A stretch of DNA of 64,000 nucleotides from Marinimicrobium sp050113635. GTDB lineage: Bacteria; Pseudomonadota; Gammaproteobacteria; Pseudomonadales; Cellvibrionaceae. The position numbers and the translations under genes were made by a program. The stretch is taken from positions 62,001 to 126,000 of the forward strand of contig NZ_JBNJLT010000006.1 of NCBI RefSeq assembly GCF_050113635.1, given 5' to 3'. Below are positions 34,095-44,098 of the stretch, one piece after another (positions within the stretch are counted from its first letter, which is position 1; each line of letters opens with the position of its first letter). Under the pieces are notes generated by a model. That model did not search any database, was not told the origin of the DNA, and worked only from the letters and a program-made list of their open reading frames with translations.

Positions 34095-34502
34095 CTAAAC
34101 ATGATCATTGAAGAAGTGGATAGGTTCCTGTTCACGAATACTGCGTGCCAGTTTCAGAAAAGTCTCATCCGGAATCTGACGCACCACCTCTTCCGTCTGC
34201 CGGTCAACCACTTTGACAATCGTCTCACCCAACTCCCGGTCAATGGTAAAACGGAGGTCACGCTGGGTGGACTGGATATACTCGTTCATTTGAGTAATCG
34301 CTTCCCGTACCGCCTCAGAAGCATCCTGATGAACCGCCTCTACAGGAGCCAATTTTGCAGGCACAGACGAAAACGAGGGCGGCAATGCCTTGCCCCCCTC
34401 TTTTTCCGTTTGCTGGGTTGAGTCCGGTGAAGCGCGCCGGGCACCCATCAAGTCCGGAAACTCAACACGCACCCCGCTGTTAACAATAGCTACTTCACTC
34501 AT
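34095..34502 (-). CDS. flaG: FlaG-family protein
   Basis: A 135-residue protein with a variable N-terminal half and the FlaG domain at the end (LRFTIDRELGETIVKVVDRQTEEVVRQIPDETFLKLARSI). FlaG influences filament length in several polar flagellates. It starts 52 bases after the fliC stop; no separate promoter is visible, so read-through from fliC is likely. Confidence 0.93.
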   Translation of the reverse strand: MSEVAIVNSGVRVEFPDLMGARRASPDSTQQTEKEGGKALPPSFSSVPAKLAPVEAVHQDASEAVREAITQMNEYIQSTQRDLRFTIDRELGETIVKVVDRQTEEVVRQIPDETFLKLARSIREQEPIHFFNDHV

Positions 34503-34520
34503 ATCGTTACCCTCGAACGG

Positions 34521-34546
34521 GCTCCGTCAACCGGGGTTGACGGAGC
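34521..34546 (-). terminator. Hairpin after flagellin
   Basis: GCTCCGTCAAC / GTTGACGGAGC form an 11-bp stem with a 4-base loop just after the fliC stop. No T-run follows, so it may attenuate or stabilise the abundant fliC message rather than terminate fully. Confidence 0.6.
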
Positions 34547-34554
34547 GTTCCGGC

Positions 34555-36279
34555 TTACTGGAGAAGCTGCAGAACCTGCTGCGGACGGGCATTGGCCTGG
34601 GCCAGCATCGCCTGGGCCGCCTGTTGCAACACCTGGCTTTTGCTCAGGTTAGCGGTTTCCGCCGCAAAGTCAGCGTCCATAATCCGTGAGCGGGCCGCTG
34701 AGGTCTTCTCACTGATATTGGACAGGTTGGCTACGGTGAATTCGAGACGGTTGTTAATCGCACCCAGATCCGCACGAGTCTGACCAACCTGGTCAATGGC
34801 TTCGTCCAAAATACCGATAGCTTTTTGAGCGCCAGCCGCGGTGGAGATGTTGATGCTTGCGACAGAGCCTACACCATTCGCCGCATTACGCTCTTGCAAA
34901 CCAGTAGCTTCGTACATATTGCTTGCATCCACTGACTCACCATACTGGATAGAAATTTCATCTCCAGTACTTGAACGCAACTTAAGCGCATCACTATCTA
35001 CAATGGCCACAACCCCTGTTTCGGATGAGATATCGTTGATTTTCTCCGCCAGGATTTCTGCGTTCTCAGCAGCAGTTGCACCATCAAGATTCATTGCTCC
35101 CACAGCAACACCATTGATGATGAGGTCTCCCTTATTGAGAGTATCCAAAGTGGGAGCGGCCACGAGATCAGCGCCAAGCAAGTTACCGCTGTCATCGTTG
35201 AAGTCAATACCGAGGTTATCGGCCACCGCTTCAGTACCATCACCTGAAATGGTAACGCCACGTTTTTCTGTGCTGGTGTCATTAATCACCAGAGAGAAAT
35301 TCGTAGTGGTTGCCTCGAGGCCAGTATTATCCAGGGAATCCCCAGTGCCAGCGACCTCGATAGAGGTAGCACCTTCAGCGCTCAGAATCAAACGCCCATT
35401 GGTGTCCAGAGACGCTTCGATAGAGCTGCTGCTGTTAATCTTTTCTACCAGCTCTTCCATGTTGTTGGTGTTGGCAATATCAATTTCCTGAGTGTTGTTG
35501 TCGCCATCCGTCAGCGTCAACGTCAGTACGTCACCACTGCGCAGCACACCTGAACCACCGCTGTCACCCTCAACCTGCACCAGCGTAGTCACTTCAGCGC
35601 CTTTGCCTTCCAGGTCCGCATTAATGATGTTCAACGCTTCGTTCAGAGTGTTGGCGCCATCAAGAGCACTGATATCCGTATCGTTAATGACCAGATTTCC
35701 GTCAGTCTCGATAGCCTGCAAAGCGCCCAAACCGGTGGATTCTTCGCCCACCAAATCACCGGAGTTCCCACCCAAAGAGCTGGTGCTGAATGAACCAATG
35801 TCCAAACCAATGGTTTGGTTTTGCTCAGAACCTACTTGCAGCAAAGTGTTTTGCAGAGAGCCATCCAACAGCGCTTTACCGTTGAAAGTCGTATCTTTGG
35901 CAATACGATCCAATTCCACTTTCAGCAACTGGACTTCTGAGTCCAAGCGAGAGCGGTCGACATCCTCGTAACTACCGTTAGCCGCCTGAATGGACAGTTC
36001 GCGCATACGCTGCAGGATATTGGTCGCTTCCTGCAGAGCACCTTCGGCGGTCTGTACCATGGAGATACCGTCGTTGGCGTTACGTACCGCCTGGTTCAAG
36101 CCGCGAACCTGGGACGTCATGCGGTTGGCAATGGCCAGACCGGCGGCATCGTCTTTCGCGGAGTTAATGCGGTTGCCTGAAGACAGGCGTTCGGTGGCCT
36201 GGTCCAGAGCGTTACCGGATTGCAGCAACTGACGCTGGGCGTTCAGAGAGGCAACGTTGGTATTGATAACGAGAGACAT
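34555..36279 (-). CDS. fliC: Flagellin
   Basis: A 574-residue flagellin with highly conserved D0/D1 ends (MSLVINTNVASLNAQRQLLQ, ATERLSSGNRINSAKDDAAG; C-terminal TSAARSRIMDADFAAETANL and ARPQQVLQLLQ) and a 250-300-residue variable Thr/Ser/Asn-rich middle that forms the D2/D3 surface. Only one flagellin gene is present in the window. Codons in the variable part are less GC-rich than those of its neighbours. It has its own sigma-28 promoter. Confidence 0.98.
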   Translation of the reverse strand: MSLVINTNVASLNAQRQLLQSGNALDQATERLSSGNRINSAKDDAAGLAIANRMTSQVRGLNQAVRNANDGISMVQTAEGALQEATNILQRMRELSIQAANGSYEDVDRSRLDSEVQLLKVELDRIAKDTTFNGKALLDGSLQNTLLQVGSEQNQTIGLDIGSFSTSSLGGNSGDLVGEESTGLGALQAIETDGNLVINDTDISALDGANTLNEALNIINADLEGKGAEVTTLVQVEGDSGGSGVLRSGDVLTLTLTDGDNNTQEIDIANTNNMEELVEKINSSSSIEASLDTNGRLILSAEGATSIEVAGTGDSLDNTGLEATTTNFSLVINDTSTEKRGVTISGDGTEAVADNLGIDFNDDSGNLLGADLVAAPTLDTLNKGDLIINGVAVGAMNLDGATAAENAEILAEKINDISSETGVVAIVDSDALKLRSSTGDEISIQYGESVDASNMYEATGLQERNAANGVGSVASINISTAAGAQKAIGILDEAIDQVGQTRADLGAINNRLEFTVANLSNISEKTSAARSRIMDADFAAETANLSKSQVLQQAAQAMLAQANARPQQVLQLLQ

Positions 36280-36384
36280 AGTCTTTCTCCTAAATGTATT
36301 TTCCGGTTCACAGGCTTTACCAGCCGTGGATCTTCAGTCGGACAGTGAAGCCTGGGAACGCGAACACCAGGTCTTCTGTAAAGG

Positions 36385-36411
36385 TTATCGACGAGATAGA
36401 GGGGAGCTTTA
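36385..36411 (-). promoter_or_regulatory. Sigma-28 promoter for fliC
   Basis: The minus strand reads TAAAGCTC, 11 bases, then GTCGATAA, one mismatch from the -10 consensus GCCGATAA. Start near 36378, leaving a leader of about 100 bases before flagellin. Confidence 0.88.
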
Positions 36412-36477
36412 GGAGATTTTTTAACTTTTTGTGCCAGGGGCGTTGATTTTTTTTATTTATTCTTATAAATCAATAAT

Positions 36478-36831
36478 TTAAGGCTTATAGGCGCGAATGG
36501 CCTTTTTCTGGACGCTGTGTTGGCGAAGCTGGCCAGCGGCCTCATCCCTGGCCTGTTCGGCAAGAACGCCGATGCGGTCGTTCAGCGCCTGCAACTCGGC
36601 GACTTGATCTTTCAGGTACTCTGCCTCGCCCTGTTCCGTTACCGCCTGCAGAAAATCGTCCTCTCCCAGGGCTTGTTGCCAGCCCTGACGCGCTTTGGCC
36701 ATCGCCTCAAAGGCTTCCCAGTCGCCAGCCTCGGCCAGGGACAACAGCGCTTCTGTACACTGGCGGAATTTGTCCAGTGGGGTCCAGAGGCGGTCAGTCA
36801 CAGAGGGTTTCGTCACAGGGCACAGACTCAC
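36478..36831 (-). CDS. Small helical protein after flgL, FliT-like chaperone candidate
   Basis: A 117-residue Glu/Gln/Ala-rich helical protein, starting at a GTG two bases after the flgL stop (a second GTG seven codons in is an alternative). Size, helix content (LLSLAEAGDWEAFEAMAKAR, LKDQVAELQALNDRIGVLAEQ) and position between flgL and fliC resemble FliT/FlgN-type export chaperones. There is already a fliT after fliS, so this could serve FlgK/FlgL. No diagnostic motif; function is inferred from context. Confidence 0.55.
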   Translation of the reverse strand: MSLCPVTKPSVTDRLWTPLDKFRQCTEALLSLAEAGDWEAFEAMAKARQGWQQALGEDDFLQAVTEQGEAEYLKDQVAELQALNDRIGVLAEQARDEAAGQLRQHSVQKKAIRAYKP

Positions 36832-36833
36832 TA

Positions 36834-38444
36834 TTACAGATAGTTGAACAGGTTAAGGTTGGCAACCTTCACGAAGGTCTGCTGGGCGGCGCTCAGCACC
36901 AGGCTCTGCATTTGCAGGCGGGTGGTGGCTTTGGCGTAGTCCAACCCCTCCAGATCGCCGATGACTTCTTCGTTGTGAAGACGGGTGTCCAACAACAGCT
37001 CCTGACTGGACTCCAGCGTATTCATGCGGGCACCCAGTTCGCCCTGGGCCGACGTCAAGTGAGTCTCGGCGCGGTCAATATTATCGATGGTCTGGGCGAT
37101 CACTTCGTTCAGCGCCTCAATGGATTCCGGCGAGCCGTCCAGATTCTGCATGGCCAGACTAAAACGGGACACCGTGGTCAACAACCCCTGTTTGTTGCTG
37201 GATTCAAGCACGAAGCTGTCACCCGGGGTAGCCAGCTCGCCGTTGGTTGAGGTGGTACCCTGGTTTTGGGTGGTCACGCCGAACACCTGGTCGGTGTCGG
37301 CCGTGCCATTGCGAACCGTAATGTTCTGACCACGGGCTGCCTCCAGGCCGGTTGGCGACACCGTCAGGCCCAGATTCGCCAGCTTTTGCGCGTTGCGATC
37401 CGCGCCACTGCCCGTTATCTCTTCTGCGGTAGCGGACAATGCAGCAGCCAGGTCGGCGGCGTTGTTGACGAGACGATCCAGTACCAGGGTTTCCGATTTA
37501 CCACCCACCGTCAGGGTCACGCTTTGCGCCGCCCCTGAGAAGTCCACGAGCGTGACTGCCCCAAAATCAATTGTCGCCGGGGTTGCGGCTTCGCCGGGAT
37601 AAGGCTGACCGGTAATTCTCACCCGTGCGCCATTGATCTCAATGGCTTCGCCCTGTTCGTAGGGAACGTTCTCCGCCAGAACCCGGCCACGATCATCGGT
37701 GATGGTGTAGTTGGTGCCAGCCGGGGAGACGGATTCCGGGGCGTTGAAGGTGATTTTCATATCGCGGGGATAGAACGCCTCGTAGGCGTCCTGATCGATA
37801 ATTTCCCCGACATCAATACGTGCTGGAGGCACGGCCTGGTTGGCGGCGCTGGGGCGGGTATTGAAGGTGCTGTGCCCGCTGGGAATATCCACAAACAGGT
37901 TTTTCCCGGAATCGGACACCGCCACGGAGCCGGTTTCGGACACCTGTATTCTCATTTGGCCTTCGTCGCCCTGATACACGTACTTGCCGCTACCCTCCCG
38001 AGTGAACGGCTGGGTATTGCCCTGGTGGCCCGAGAAAATATACTGGCCAGACGAATTACGGGTATTTTGTAAGTCAAACAGTTCACCCAGGCGGCTTTCG
38101 ACTTCCGCCGCGACCGAGTCATAATCGGACGGCGTCATGGTACCGGTGTTACCCGCCTGAATGGCCAATTCTTTGACCCGCTGCATTAGCGTAATCACCG
38201 ACTGCACAGCGACCTCTTCCTGATCCAGGCTGTTCTGCGCGGCGCTGATGTTTTTTTCGTACTGTTCAATGCGACCGAGGTGCTGGGTGAGCCTCAGGAT
38301 GCTGCTTGCGGCCACGGGGTCATCGGCGGGGGTCAGCAGGCGTTTGCCCGCACTCATTTGTTCACTGGTCTTGTTGATCGCCGACTGGGCATTGCGCATC
38401 CCGATATCGGAAACGCTGTAGATTTGCAGGGTGGATATGCGCAT
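36834..38444 (-). CDS. flgL: FlgL, hook-filament junction protein (HAP3)
   Basis: A 536-residue HAP3. N-terminus MRISTLQIYSVSDIGMRNAQSAINKTSEQMSAGKRLLTPADDPVAA and C-terminus LQSLVLSAAQQTFVKVANLNLFNYL are the conserved flagellin-like ends; the middle carries about 150 extra residues compared with common FlgL (300-440). ATG 38444 is used; the in-frame codon at 38450 is TTG. Confidence 0.95.
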   Translation of the reverse strand: MRISTLQIYSVSDIGMRNAQSAINKTSEQMSAGKRLLTPADDPVAASSILRLTQHLGRIEQYEKNISAAQNSLDQEEVAVQSVITLMQRVKELAIQAGNTGTMTPSDYDSVAAEVESRLGELFDLQNTRNSSGQYIFSGHQGNTQPFTREGSGKYVYQGDEGQMRIQVSETGSVAVSDSGKNLFVDIPSGHSTFNTRPSAANQAVPPARIDVGEIIDQDAYEAFYPRDMKITFNAPESVSPAGTNYTITDDRGRVLAENVPYEQGEAIEINGARVRITGQPYPGEAATPATIDFGAVTLVDFSGAAQSVTLTVGGKSETLVLDRLVNNAADLAAALSATAEEITGSGADRNAQKLANLGLTVSPTGLEAARGQNITVRNGTADTDQVFGVTTQNQGTTSTNGELATPGDSFVLESSNKQGLLTTVSRFSLAMQNLDGSPESIEALNEVIAQTIDNIDRAETHLTSAQGELGARMNTLESSQELLLDTRLHNEEVIGDLEGLDYAKATTRLQMQSLVLSAAQQTFVKVANLNLFNYL

Positions 38445-38458
38445 GACCAATACCCCGG

Positions 38459-41206
38459 TTAGATCGAGTTCAATAGCGTGTCAAAAATATCCCGTGCGAT
38501 GGTAATCACCCGGGAGTTCGCGTTGTAAGCCTGCTCGAAGCGAATCAGGTTGGCGGCCTCTTCATCGAGGTTAACGCCGCTGATGCTGTCGCGCATGGAC
38601 TGTGTCTGCTCAACCAGGCTGCGGGCGGCCTCGGTGTTGGTGCGGGCCGAAGCGCTCTCGGTACCCACCTGCTCGACCAGACGGCCGTAGGCATCACTGA
38701 GCCCCATATTACCGTTGCCCATTACCTTGGCCGTTTCCAATGCAGCCATGGCCAGGCCATTGCGGTTGTCGCTGCTGGCGTCGTTGTTGAAGTCCAGAGT
38801 AAAGGTATCGCCCGCTTTCGGCTGACCTTTAATCACGGCCTGAAAACCCAGATAGGACGACTGCGCAAAATCCTCCGCCTGGCTGTCGCCGAACAGCTGG
38901 CTGTCAGAGGGCGCGGTATTCAGGGTAACACCGTCCGCCAGCGTGAGATCCACCCGGCCACCCACGGTCACCGTGGATTCGGTGCCGGCGCCCTGACCAC
39001 TTAAACGCACGTTCGGATTACCGTTGCTGTCATTGACGCTGAGCTGGTTCTCACCGGCACCATCCGCCTGGAGACGAATATCCATATCGACACCGGAGGA
39101 GGCCACCATCCGTACTTCCAGTTCACCGGTTACCGGGTTGGCACCGGCTTCCGCGCGAAAGCCCAGCGCCTGCAGGTTGGGATTGTCGTTGATGCGTTCC
39201 GCCAGATATTCCTGGAATTCCGCTGGCTCGGTTTGTGGATTCGGCACCTCGGGAGAGAGCGCCCCACCCTGGTACTCCAGCAGGTTTTCACCGTTGACGG
39301 TGATTTGCAGTGGTGAGCTGAAATCCTCGAAATTGAAATCGGTCAATGTGGCTTCGGTAAACGCATTGGCGGACACCCCCGGCACGCGACCCAGTTGCTC
39401 AGCCAAATTCGCCGCCGACATATTCGGCCCGGTCACCACGTTCTGGGTGCTGGTGACGCCGGTTTCCGGATCAGTGATGCGAAAGCGCATCTGCTCCACC
39501 GGATAACCGTTGCCCTGGGCAGCGCCTCCGGCCGCCACTACTTGCGCATTGCGGCCATCGGGCAGGCCAAGCTTGCCGCCGTTACCGACCACCCGAGTCT
39601 CTCCCGGATCGGAGGTAAAGAGCGCATTGTCCTGCCCCGGCACATAAAGCTGCTCGCGAATGGGCGGCTCCAACGGCTTCGGGTTGGACGGGTCGGAATT
39701 ATCGAGAATCTCGTAGGTGGTCTCAGAGGTAAAACGGATAATCACCGGAGGGGAGAGCTGCCCAGCGTTGGCAAACGCCGGCAACAAAGTGCCATCGGGC
39801 GCAAACATGCCCAGCACTTCACCTTGACTGATTTCCGCCGTGCCTTCGTTGCCGCTGTTCGTGCCAGTCCGTACCGGCGATGCCAACGCCAGATCTTCCG
39901 GGCGAGACAAACGTGCCTCCATATAACGGGCCGCGTCGGTGGTGGGTTTTATCGTAAAGGTATCGCCACCCTGAAACGAGCCAGCTTCCAGCGTAACCGT
40001 CACCCCGTCGAAAGAAATGCTCTCCGGGTAAGCGCCCGTCAACATTCCCTGCCCCACTACCTTGTCATCCCCCAGCCGGGTAATGACATAGTTATTGGTG
40101 TTCTCCAGGATTTCAAACTTGTAGTCACTGGCGGTTAACTGATTAATATCATCGATAGTGACCGACAGTTCCCGATCATCGGGCGCCGCGTTGTTACCGG
40201 ACACCACACGCTGTTTGGTGAGGTCGGGTGAATTGATGTCTTTGAACATGCGCTCGCCGAAGTCGCCGTCCAGATCCAGCCCCTGAAGCTGTTGTTCATT
40301 GAAAACCCCGGAGAGCACCAGAGAGACACGCCCCAACTCATTTTTGGCGGTGTGCAATATGCCATCGCGGAATTCTGCCAAACCGCTGAGCTGCCCGCCC
40401 GTGAGTTGCTCGGTGACATTGCGGGTGCGAGACCCCTGGCCCAGAACGACTTCGCCGGCATTGGTAACGCGAAATCGGTTGGCATCAGCCCCGACCACCA
40501 GCGCTTGCCCCTGGCCCATAAAAACATTAACGGTGCCATCGCCCTGCGAAACGACATTCACACCCACCAATTCCGATAACTGGCGCAATGCCTCGTCTCT
40601 CTGATCCAGAAGATCATTGGGAGAGTGACCATTTCCCCCTTCGGATTTATCGGCTATGGCCGTGTTCAGGTTGGCCACTGTAGCCGCCAGGTCATTGATC
40701 TGCTCGGTAATGGCTTCCATTTCCCGGATAACGTTGCGCTCGATATCCATCAGGCGGTCATAGAGTGTGTTGAAACGCGTGCTCAGACTTTCGGCCTGGG
40801 TAACGACCAACTGGCGCGCAGGCGTGGATGACGGATCGTCCGCCGCGTTCTGGATGGCCGCAAAAAAACTCTCCAGTCCGCCGGTCAACCCGGTGGACTG
40901 GTCGGCAAACAGCTTGTCAATTTTTTCCAGATTCGCACTGTAGCTGTTCAGGGAATGGTAGTTGGTGGTGTCGGTACGCAGTTGCGTCAGCACGAACTGA
41001 TCAACGATTCGCTTGATGTTCTGAGTCGCGGCCCCACTGCCCACATAACCGGCACCGCCCGCCTGTTGAGCAGGCTGGGAAACATCCTCGGTGCGCTGCC
41101 GGCTAAAGCCCGGCGTATTCACATTGCTGATATTGTGGCCGGTGGTGCGCATTCCCGCCTGGCTGACGCGCAGCCCCGAAATCGCCGTGTTCAGTAATCC
41201 GGACAT
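38459..41206 (-). CDS. flgK: FlgK, hook-filament junction protein (HAP1), oversized
   Basis: A 915-residue HAP1 with canonical ends (MSGLLNTAISGLRVSQAGMRTTGHNISNVNTPGFSRQ; C-terminal VNLDEEAANLIRFEQAYNANSRVITIARDIFDTLLNSI). Known FlgK proteins are usually 550-680 residues; the excess lies in the middle (about residues 320-760), rich in Gly/Asp/Asn, probably added surface domains. It is 22 bases after flgJ and 14 before flgL. Confidence 0.96.
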   Translation of the reverse strand: MSGLLNTAISGLRVSQAGMRTTGHNISNVNTPGFSRQRTEDVSQPAQQAGGAGYVGSGAATQNIKRIVDQFVLTQLRTDTTNYHSLNSYSANLEKIDKLFADQSTGLTGGLESFFAAIQNAADDPSSTPARQLVVTQAESLSTRFNTLYDRLMDIERNVIREMEAITEQINDLAATVANLNTAIADKSEGGNGHSPNDLLDQRDEALRQLSELVGVNVVSQGDGTVNVFMGQGQALVVGADANRFRVTNAGEVVLGQGSRTRNVTEQLTGGQLSGLAEFRDGILHTAKNELGRVSLVLSGVFNEQQLQGLDLDGDFGERMFKDINSPDLTKQRVVSGNNAAPDDRELSVTIDDINQLTASDYKFEILENTNNYVITRLGDDKVVGQGMLTGAYPESISFDGVTVTLEAGSFQGGDTFTIKPTTDAARYMEARLSRPEDLALASPVRTGTNSGNEGTAEISQGEVLGMFAPDGTLLPAFANAGQLSPPVIIRFTSETTYEILDNSDPSNPKPLEPPIREQLYVPGQDNALFTSDPGETRVVGNGGKLGLPDGRNAQVVAAGGAAQGNGYPVEQMRFRITDPETGVTSTQNVVTGPNMSAANLAEQLGRVPGVSANAFTEATLTDFNFEDFSSPLQITVNGENLLEYQGGALSPEVPNPQTEPAEFQEYLAERINDNPNLQALGFRAEAGANPVTGELEVRMVASSGVDMDIRLQADGAGENQLSVNDSNGNPNVRLSGQGAGTESTVTVGGRVDLTLADGVTLNTAPSDSQLFGDSQAEDFAQSSYLGFQAVIKGQPKAGDTFTLDFNNDASSDNRNGLAMAALETAKVMGNGNMGLSDAYGRLVEQVGTESASARTNTEAARSLVEQTQSMRDSISGVNLDEEAANLIRFEQAYNANSRVITIARDIFDTLLNSI

Positions 41207-41228
41207 ATCTGTTCCTGTTTAATCAGAG

Positions 41229-42212
41229 CTATGTGTTAGGGCCAGAATCGAGTGACGCGAGAGGCGTGGCCGATTCGAAAGACTCCAGAGTCGCGAGCGG
41301 GTCAGTGCGCATAATGGTTTTCAGTTTTTCGGCATAAGCCGGGTCGGTGGCATAACCGGCATCCTGCAGTGCGTCCACATAACGGTCGGCGTTCTCACCC
41401 GCGGCCAGCGCTTCCTGGTAACGGGGGTTATCACGCAAGAAATCCACGTAATCGGCGAAACTGTCTTCGAAACTGTCGTAACGTCGGAAATCAGCGCGCT
41501 CCTGTCGTGGCAGGCCGTGGCGGTATTCCAGTGTCGACACATTGATACGATCACCCTGCCAGCGCTGATCCGCTTTAATGTTGAAGAGATTGAAGCTGCT
41601 ATCGCCGTTGCCTGAATGGATAACGTGACGCCCCCAGCCCGTTTCCAACGCAGCCTGAGCCACCAATGCCTGCGGCGCTACGCCCAGGGCTTTGGCGGCC
41701 CGGTGAGCATGTTCGCTGATATGATTGACAAACGCTTCCGGTGAGTCGGTCATTGCCGCTTTGCCACCGGAAAGCGTTTTAACGGTGGGTGTCTTAGCCG
41801 AGACAGAAGCGTCCACCCGGATATCAGCCGTGCGCTCAATCGGATCGCTCTTTGCAAGATCCGGCGCGCGTTCCGGCCCCTGCCCGTAGGCTTTCTCCAT
41901 TTGCTGATACAGCATTTCCGCCAGGCCCAGCCCGCGACCTTGTGTCAGCTCCAGCGACATTTGTTCATCCAGCATTTGCTGGTGAAAGCGCATTTCCTCA
42001 CTGTCCAAAAAGCTGTCTTCGCTGAAAATTTCATTGGTGGAGCGCATTTGCTTGAACATCTGTTGCACGAACATGGATTCAAACTGACGCGCCACTTCAC
42101 GCAGTGCTGACGGGTCACCCTTGCGACCGCGGGCACGCAGCGCCTCCAGCCCATCGTTGTTCAGATGGGTGTCCTTGATGGTCGACAGGCTGGAGGCGCT
42201 ATTCGTCATCAT
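41229..42212 (-). CDS. flgJ: FlgJ, rod cap and peptidoglycan hydrolase
   Basis: A 327-residue bifunctional protein: N-terminal rod-binding domain (about residues 35-100; EVARQFESMFVQQMFKQMRST) and C-terminal glucosaminidase-type muramidase domain (about 155-300) with the catalytic Glu in AALETGWGRHVI and the YATDPAYAEKL ending. It clears peptidoglycan for the growing rod. ATG 42212 is preferred; ATG 42209 and a TTG at 42218 are alternatives. The start follows the flgI stop by two bases. Confidence 0.95.
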   Translation of the reverse strand: MMTNSASSLSTIKDTHLNNDGLEALRARGRKGDPSALREVARQFESMFVQQMFKQMRSTNEIFSEDSFLDSEEMRFHQQMLDEQMSLELTQGRGLGLAEMLYQQMEKAYGQGPERAPDLAKSDPIERTADIRVDASVSAKTPTVKTLSGGKAAMTDSPEAFVNHISEHAHRAAKALGVAPQALVAQAALETGWGRHVIHSGNGDSSFNLFNIKADQRWQGDRINVSTLEYRHGLPRQERADFRRYDSFEDSFADYVDFLRDNPRYQEALAAGENADRYVDALQDAGYATDPAYAEKLKTIMRTDPLATLESFESATPLASLDSGPNT

Positions 42213-42214
42213 GA

Positions 42215-43327
42215 TCAAATCACCATCAGCTGGGCTTTCAGGGCCCCGGACTGTTTGAGCGCTTCCAGAATAGCCATCAGGTCGCCCGGGGAGGCGCCCA
42301 CATTGTTAACGGACCGCACGATGTCCTCCAGGGTATTGCCGGGCGAGAATTTGAACATCGGGTTGGTTTCTTCGGTAATTTCAATGTTGGAGTTCGGCAG
42401 TACAGCCGTGTCTCCGCCCGCCAGTGGGTTGGGCTGCACGGCGGTGTAATCTTCGGAAACGGAAACCGTCAGGCTGCCGTGCGTCACGGCCACCGGGGAA
42501 ACCCGCACATGCTGCCCCACCACGATGGTACCGGTGCGGGAGTTAATCACCACCTTGGCGGCTTCCTCGCCGGGCTCGACATTGATGTTTTCCAGAAGCG
42601 ATATAAAGTCCACCCGGTGAGACGGATCTTGTGGCGCACTGACGGCCACCGACACCGCGTCCTGCGCACGAGCCACATCCGGGCCGAGCATTTCATTGAT
42701 GCTCTGCGCGACACGGTTGGCCGTGGTGAAATCGGCGCGATGAAGGTTGAGCACCACCGGCTGGCCGGCGGAAAAATTATTGGGGATCGCCCGTTCGACG
42801 GTGGCACCGCTCGGGATGCGCCCCACGCTCGGCACATTCACGGTAATGCGCGACCCGTCCCGACCCTGGGCACCAAAACCACCCACCACCAGATTGCCCT
42901 GGGCAATGGCGTACACTTCACCGTCCGGACCTTTGAGAGACGTCATCAACAGGCTGCCACCGCGCAGGCTGGTGGCATTACTGATGGAGGAAACGGTCAC
43001 ATCCAACCCTTGCCCAGGCTTGGCGAACGGCGGCAATTCGGCCTGAATCATCACCGCTGCCACATTCTTGGTTTGCACACGAGTGCCCGGCGGCACAGTA
43101 ATACCGAATTGCTGCAGCATGTTGTTGAACGATTGAATGGTAAATGGCGACTGGTTGGTCTGATCCCCTGTGCCGTCCAACCCGACCACCAGGCCGTAAC
43201 CGATCAACTGATTCGAACGCACACCGGCCACCGTCGCGATGTCTTTGATGCGTTCGGCCTGAGAGGCGCTGGCCATCAGGAGCATGAGCGCGATGGTGAT
43301 TGCCCGTTGTATTGAATTCATACTCAT
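42215..43327 (-). CDS. flgI: FlgI, P-ring protein
   Basis: A 370-residue secreted ring protein with a signal peptide cut after about residue 24 (ASASQA) and the highly conserved mature start ERIKDIATVAGVRSNQLIGYGLVVGLDGTGD. It assembles in the peptidoglycan layer. Either of two ATGs two codons apart (43327, 43321) may start it. Confidence 0.97.
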   Translation of the reverse strand: MSMNSIQRAITIALMLLMASASQAERIKDIATVAGVRSNQLIGYGLVVGLDGTGDQTNQSPFTIQSFNNMLQQFGITVPPGTRVQTKNVAAVMIQAELPPFAKPGQGLDVTVSSISNATSLRGGSLLMTSLKGPDGEVYAIAQGNLVVGGFGAQGRDGSRITVNVPSVGRIPSGATVERAIPNNFSAGQPVVLNLHRADFTTANRVAQSINEMLGPDVARAQDAVSVAVSAPQDPSHRVDFISLLENINVEPGEEAAKVVINSRTGTIVVGQHVRVSPVAVTHGSLTVSVSEDYTAVQPNPLAGGDTAVLPNSNIEITEETNPMFKFSPGNTLEDIVRSVNNVGASPGDLMAILEALKQSGALKAQLMVI

Positions 43328-43344
43328 CTCACACCTTCAATGGC

Positions 43345-44055
43345 TCAAAAAGGCCAGTAGCCGCTGTTAAAAAACCGGGATAGCCAACCCATGGATTGAG
43401 AGTCGGCCAGGGTGCCCGTGCCGCTGTAGGAAATCTGCGCGTTGGCCAGCCGAGTGGAAGGAACGGTATTGTCCGGCGCTACGTCTTCCGGACGCACGAT
43501 GCCATTAATGCGAATGAATTCGTCACCCCGGTTGATCGTGATCCACTTTTCACCTCTGACCACCAACCCCCCGTTCGGCAAAACCTCTGCCACCGTCACG
43601 GTAATGTTGCCTTGCAGGCTGTTGCTCTGATCCGCCCCGGCGTCTCCGGCAAACTCCCGGTTCTGGGTGAGATTGGTTTCCAGTGTATTGCCGCGAAACG
43701 TCGGGTTACTGCCCAGTAAAGGACCGGCGTTGAAGTTCGTGCTGCTGTCTTTCTGAACGGACACTCCGGAGCTTTTGCTGGAAACCGTGCGTTCGGACAA
43801 CGTGACCGTGATGATATCGCCCACATTCAACGCTTTGCGATCGGTGTAAAGCATCATGCCGTAATTGCCCTGATACAAAGAACCTTCCGTGCGGCGAGGC
43901 AGGTCGGCCGCCGAAGGAATCGTGGCCGCGTAATAAGGGTCTCCCGGCACGGGGCGCTCGTAGGTCACACAGCCGGACAAGCCGAGCACCAGTGGCAAAC
44001 TACAAGCCAGCAGCCGGCGAGCAAAACGCTTGAGTGTATGGCACGGCATGAACAT
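43345..44055 (-). CDS. flgH: FlgH, L-ring lipoprotein
   Basis: A 236-residue outer-membrane lipoprotein with lipobox LSGC near residue 28-31 and conserved GSLYQGNYGMMLYTDRKALNVGDIITV and GLVVRGEKWITINRGDEFIRINGIVRPEDV. ATG 44055 with GGAG eight bases upstream gives a normal lipoprotein signal; the longer in-frame reading to 44139 would place an unlikely basic extension before it. Confidence 0.96.
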   Translation of the reverse strand: MFMPCHTLKRFARRLLACSLPLVLGLSGCVTYERPVPGDPYYAATIPSAADLPRRTEGSLYQGNYGMMLYTDRKALNVGDIITVTLSERTVSSKSSGVSVQKDSSTNFNAGPLLGSNPTFRGNTLETNLTQNREFAGDAGADQSNSLQGNITVTVAEVLPNGGLVVRGEKWITINRGDEFIRINGIVRPEDVAPDNTVPSTRLANAQISYSGTGTLADSQSMGWLSRFFNSGYWPF

Positions 44056-44098
44056 GGTGTTATCTCCACAGCCCCATTTGGGTTTCAGCGGTTTTGGT

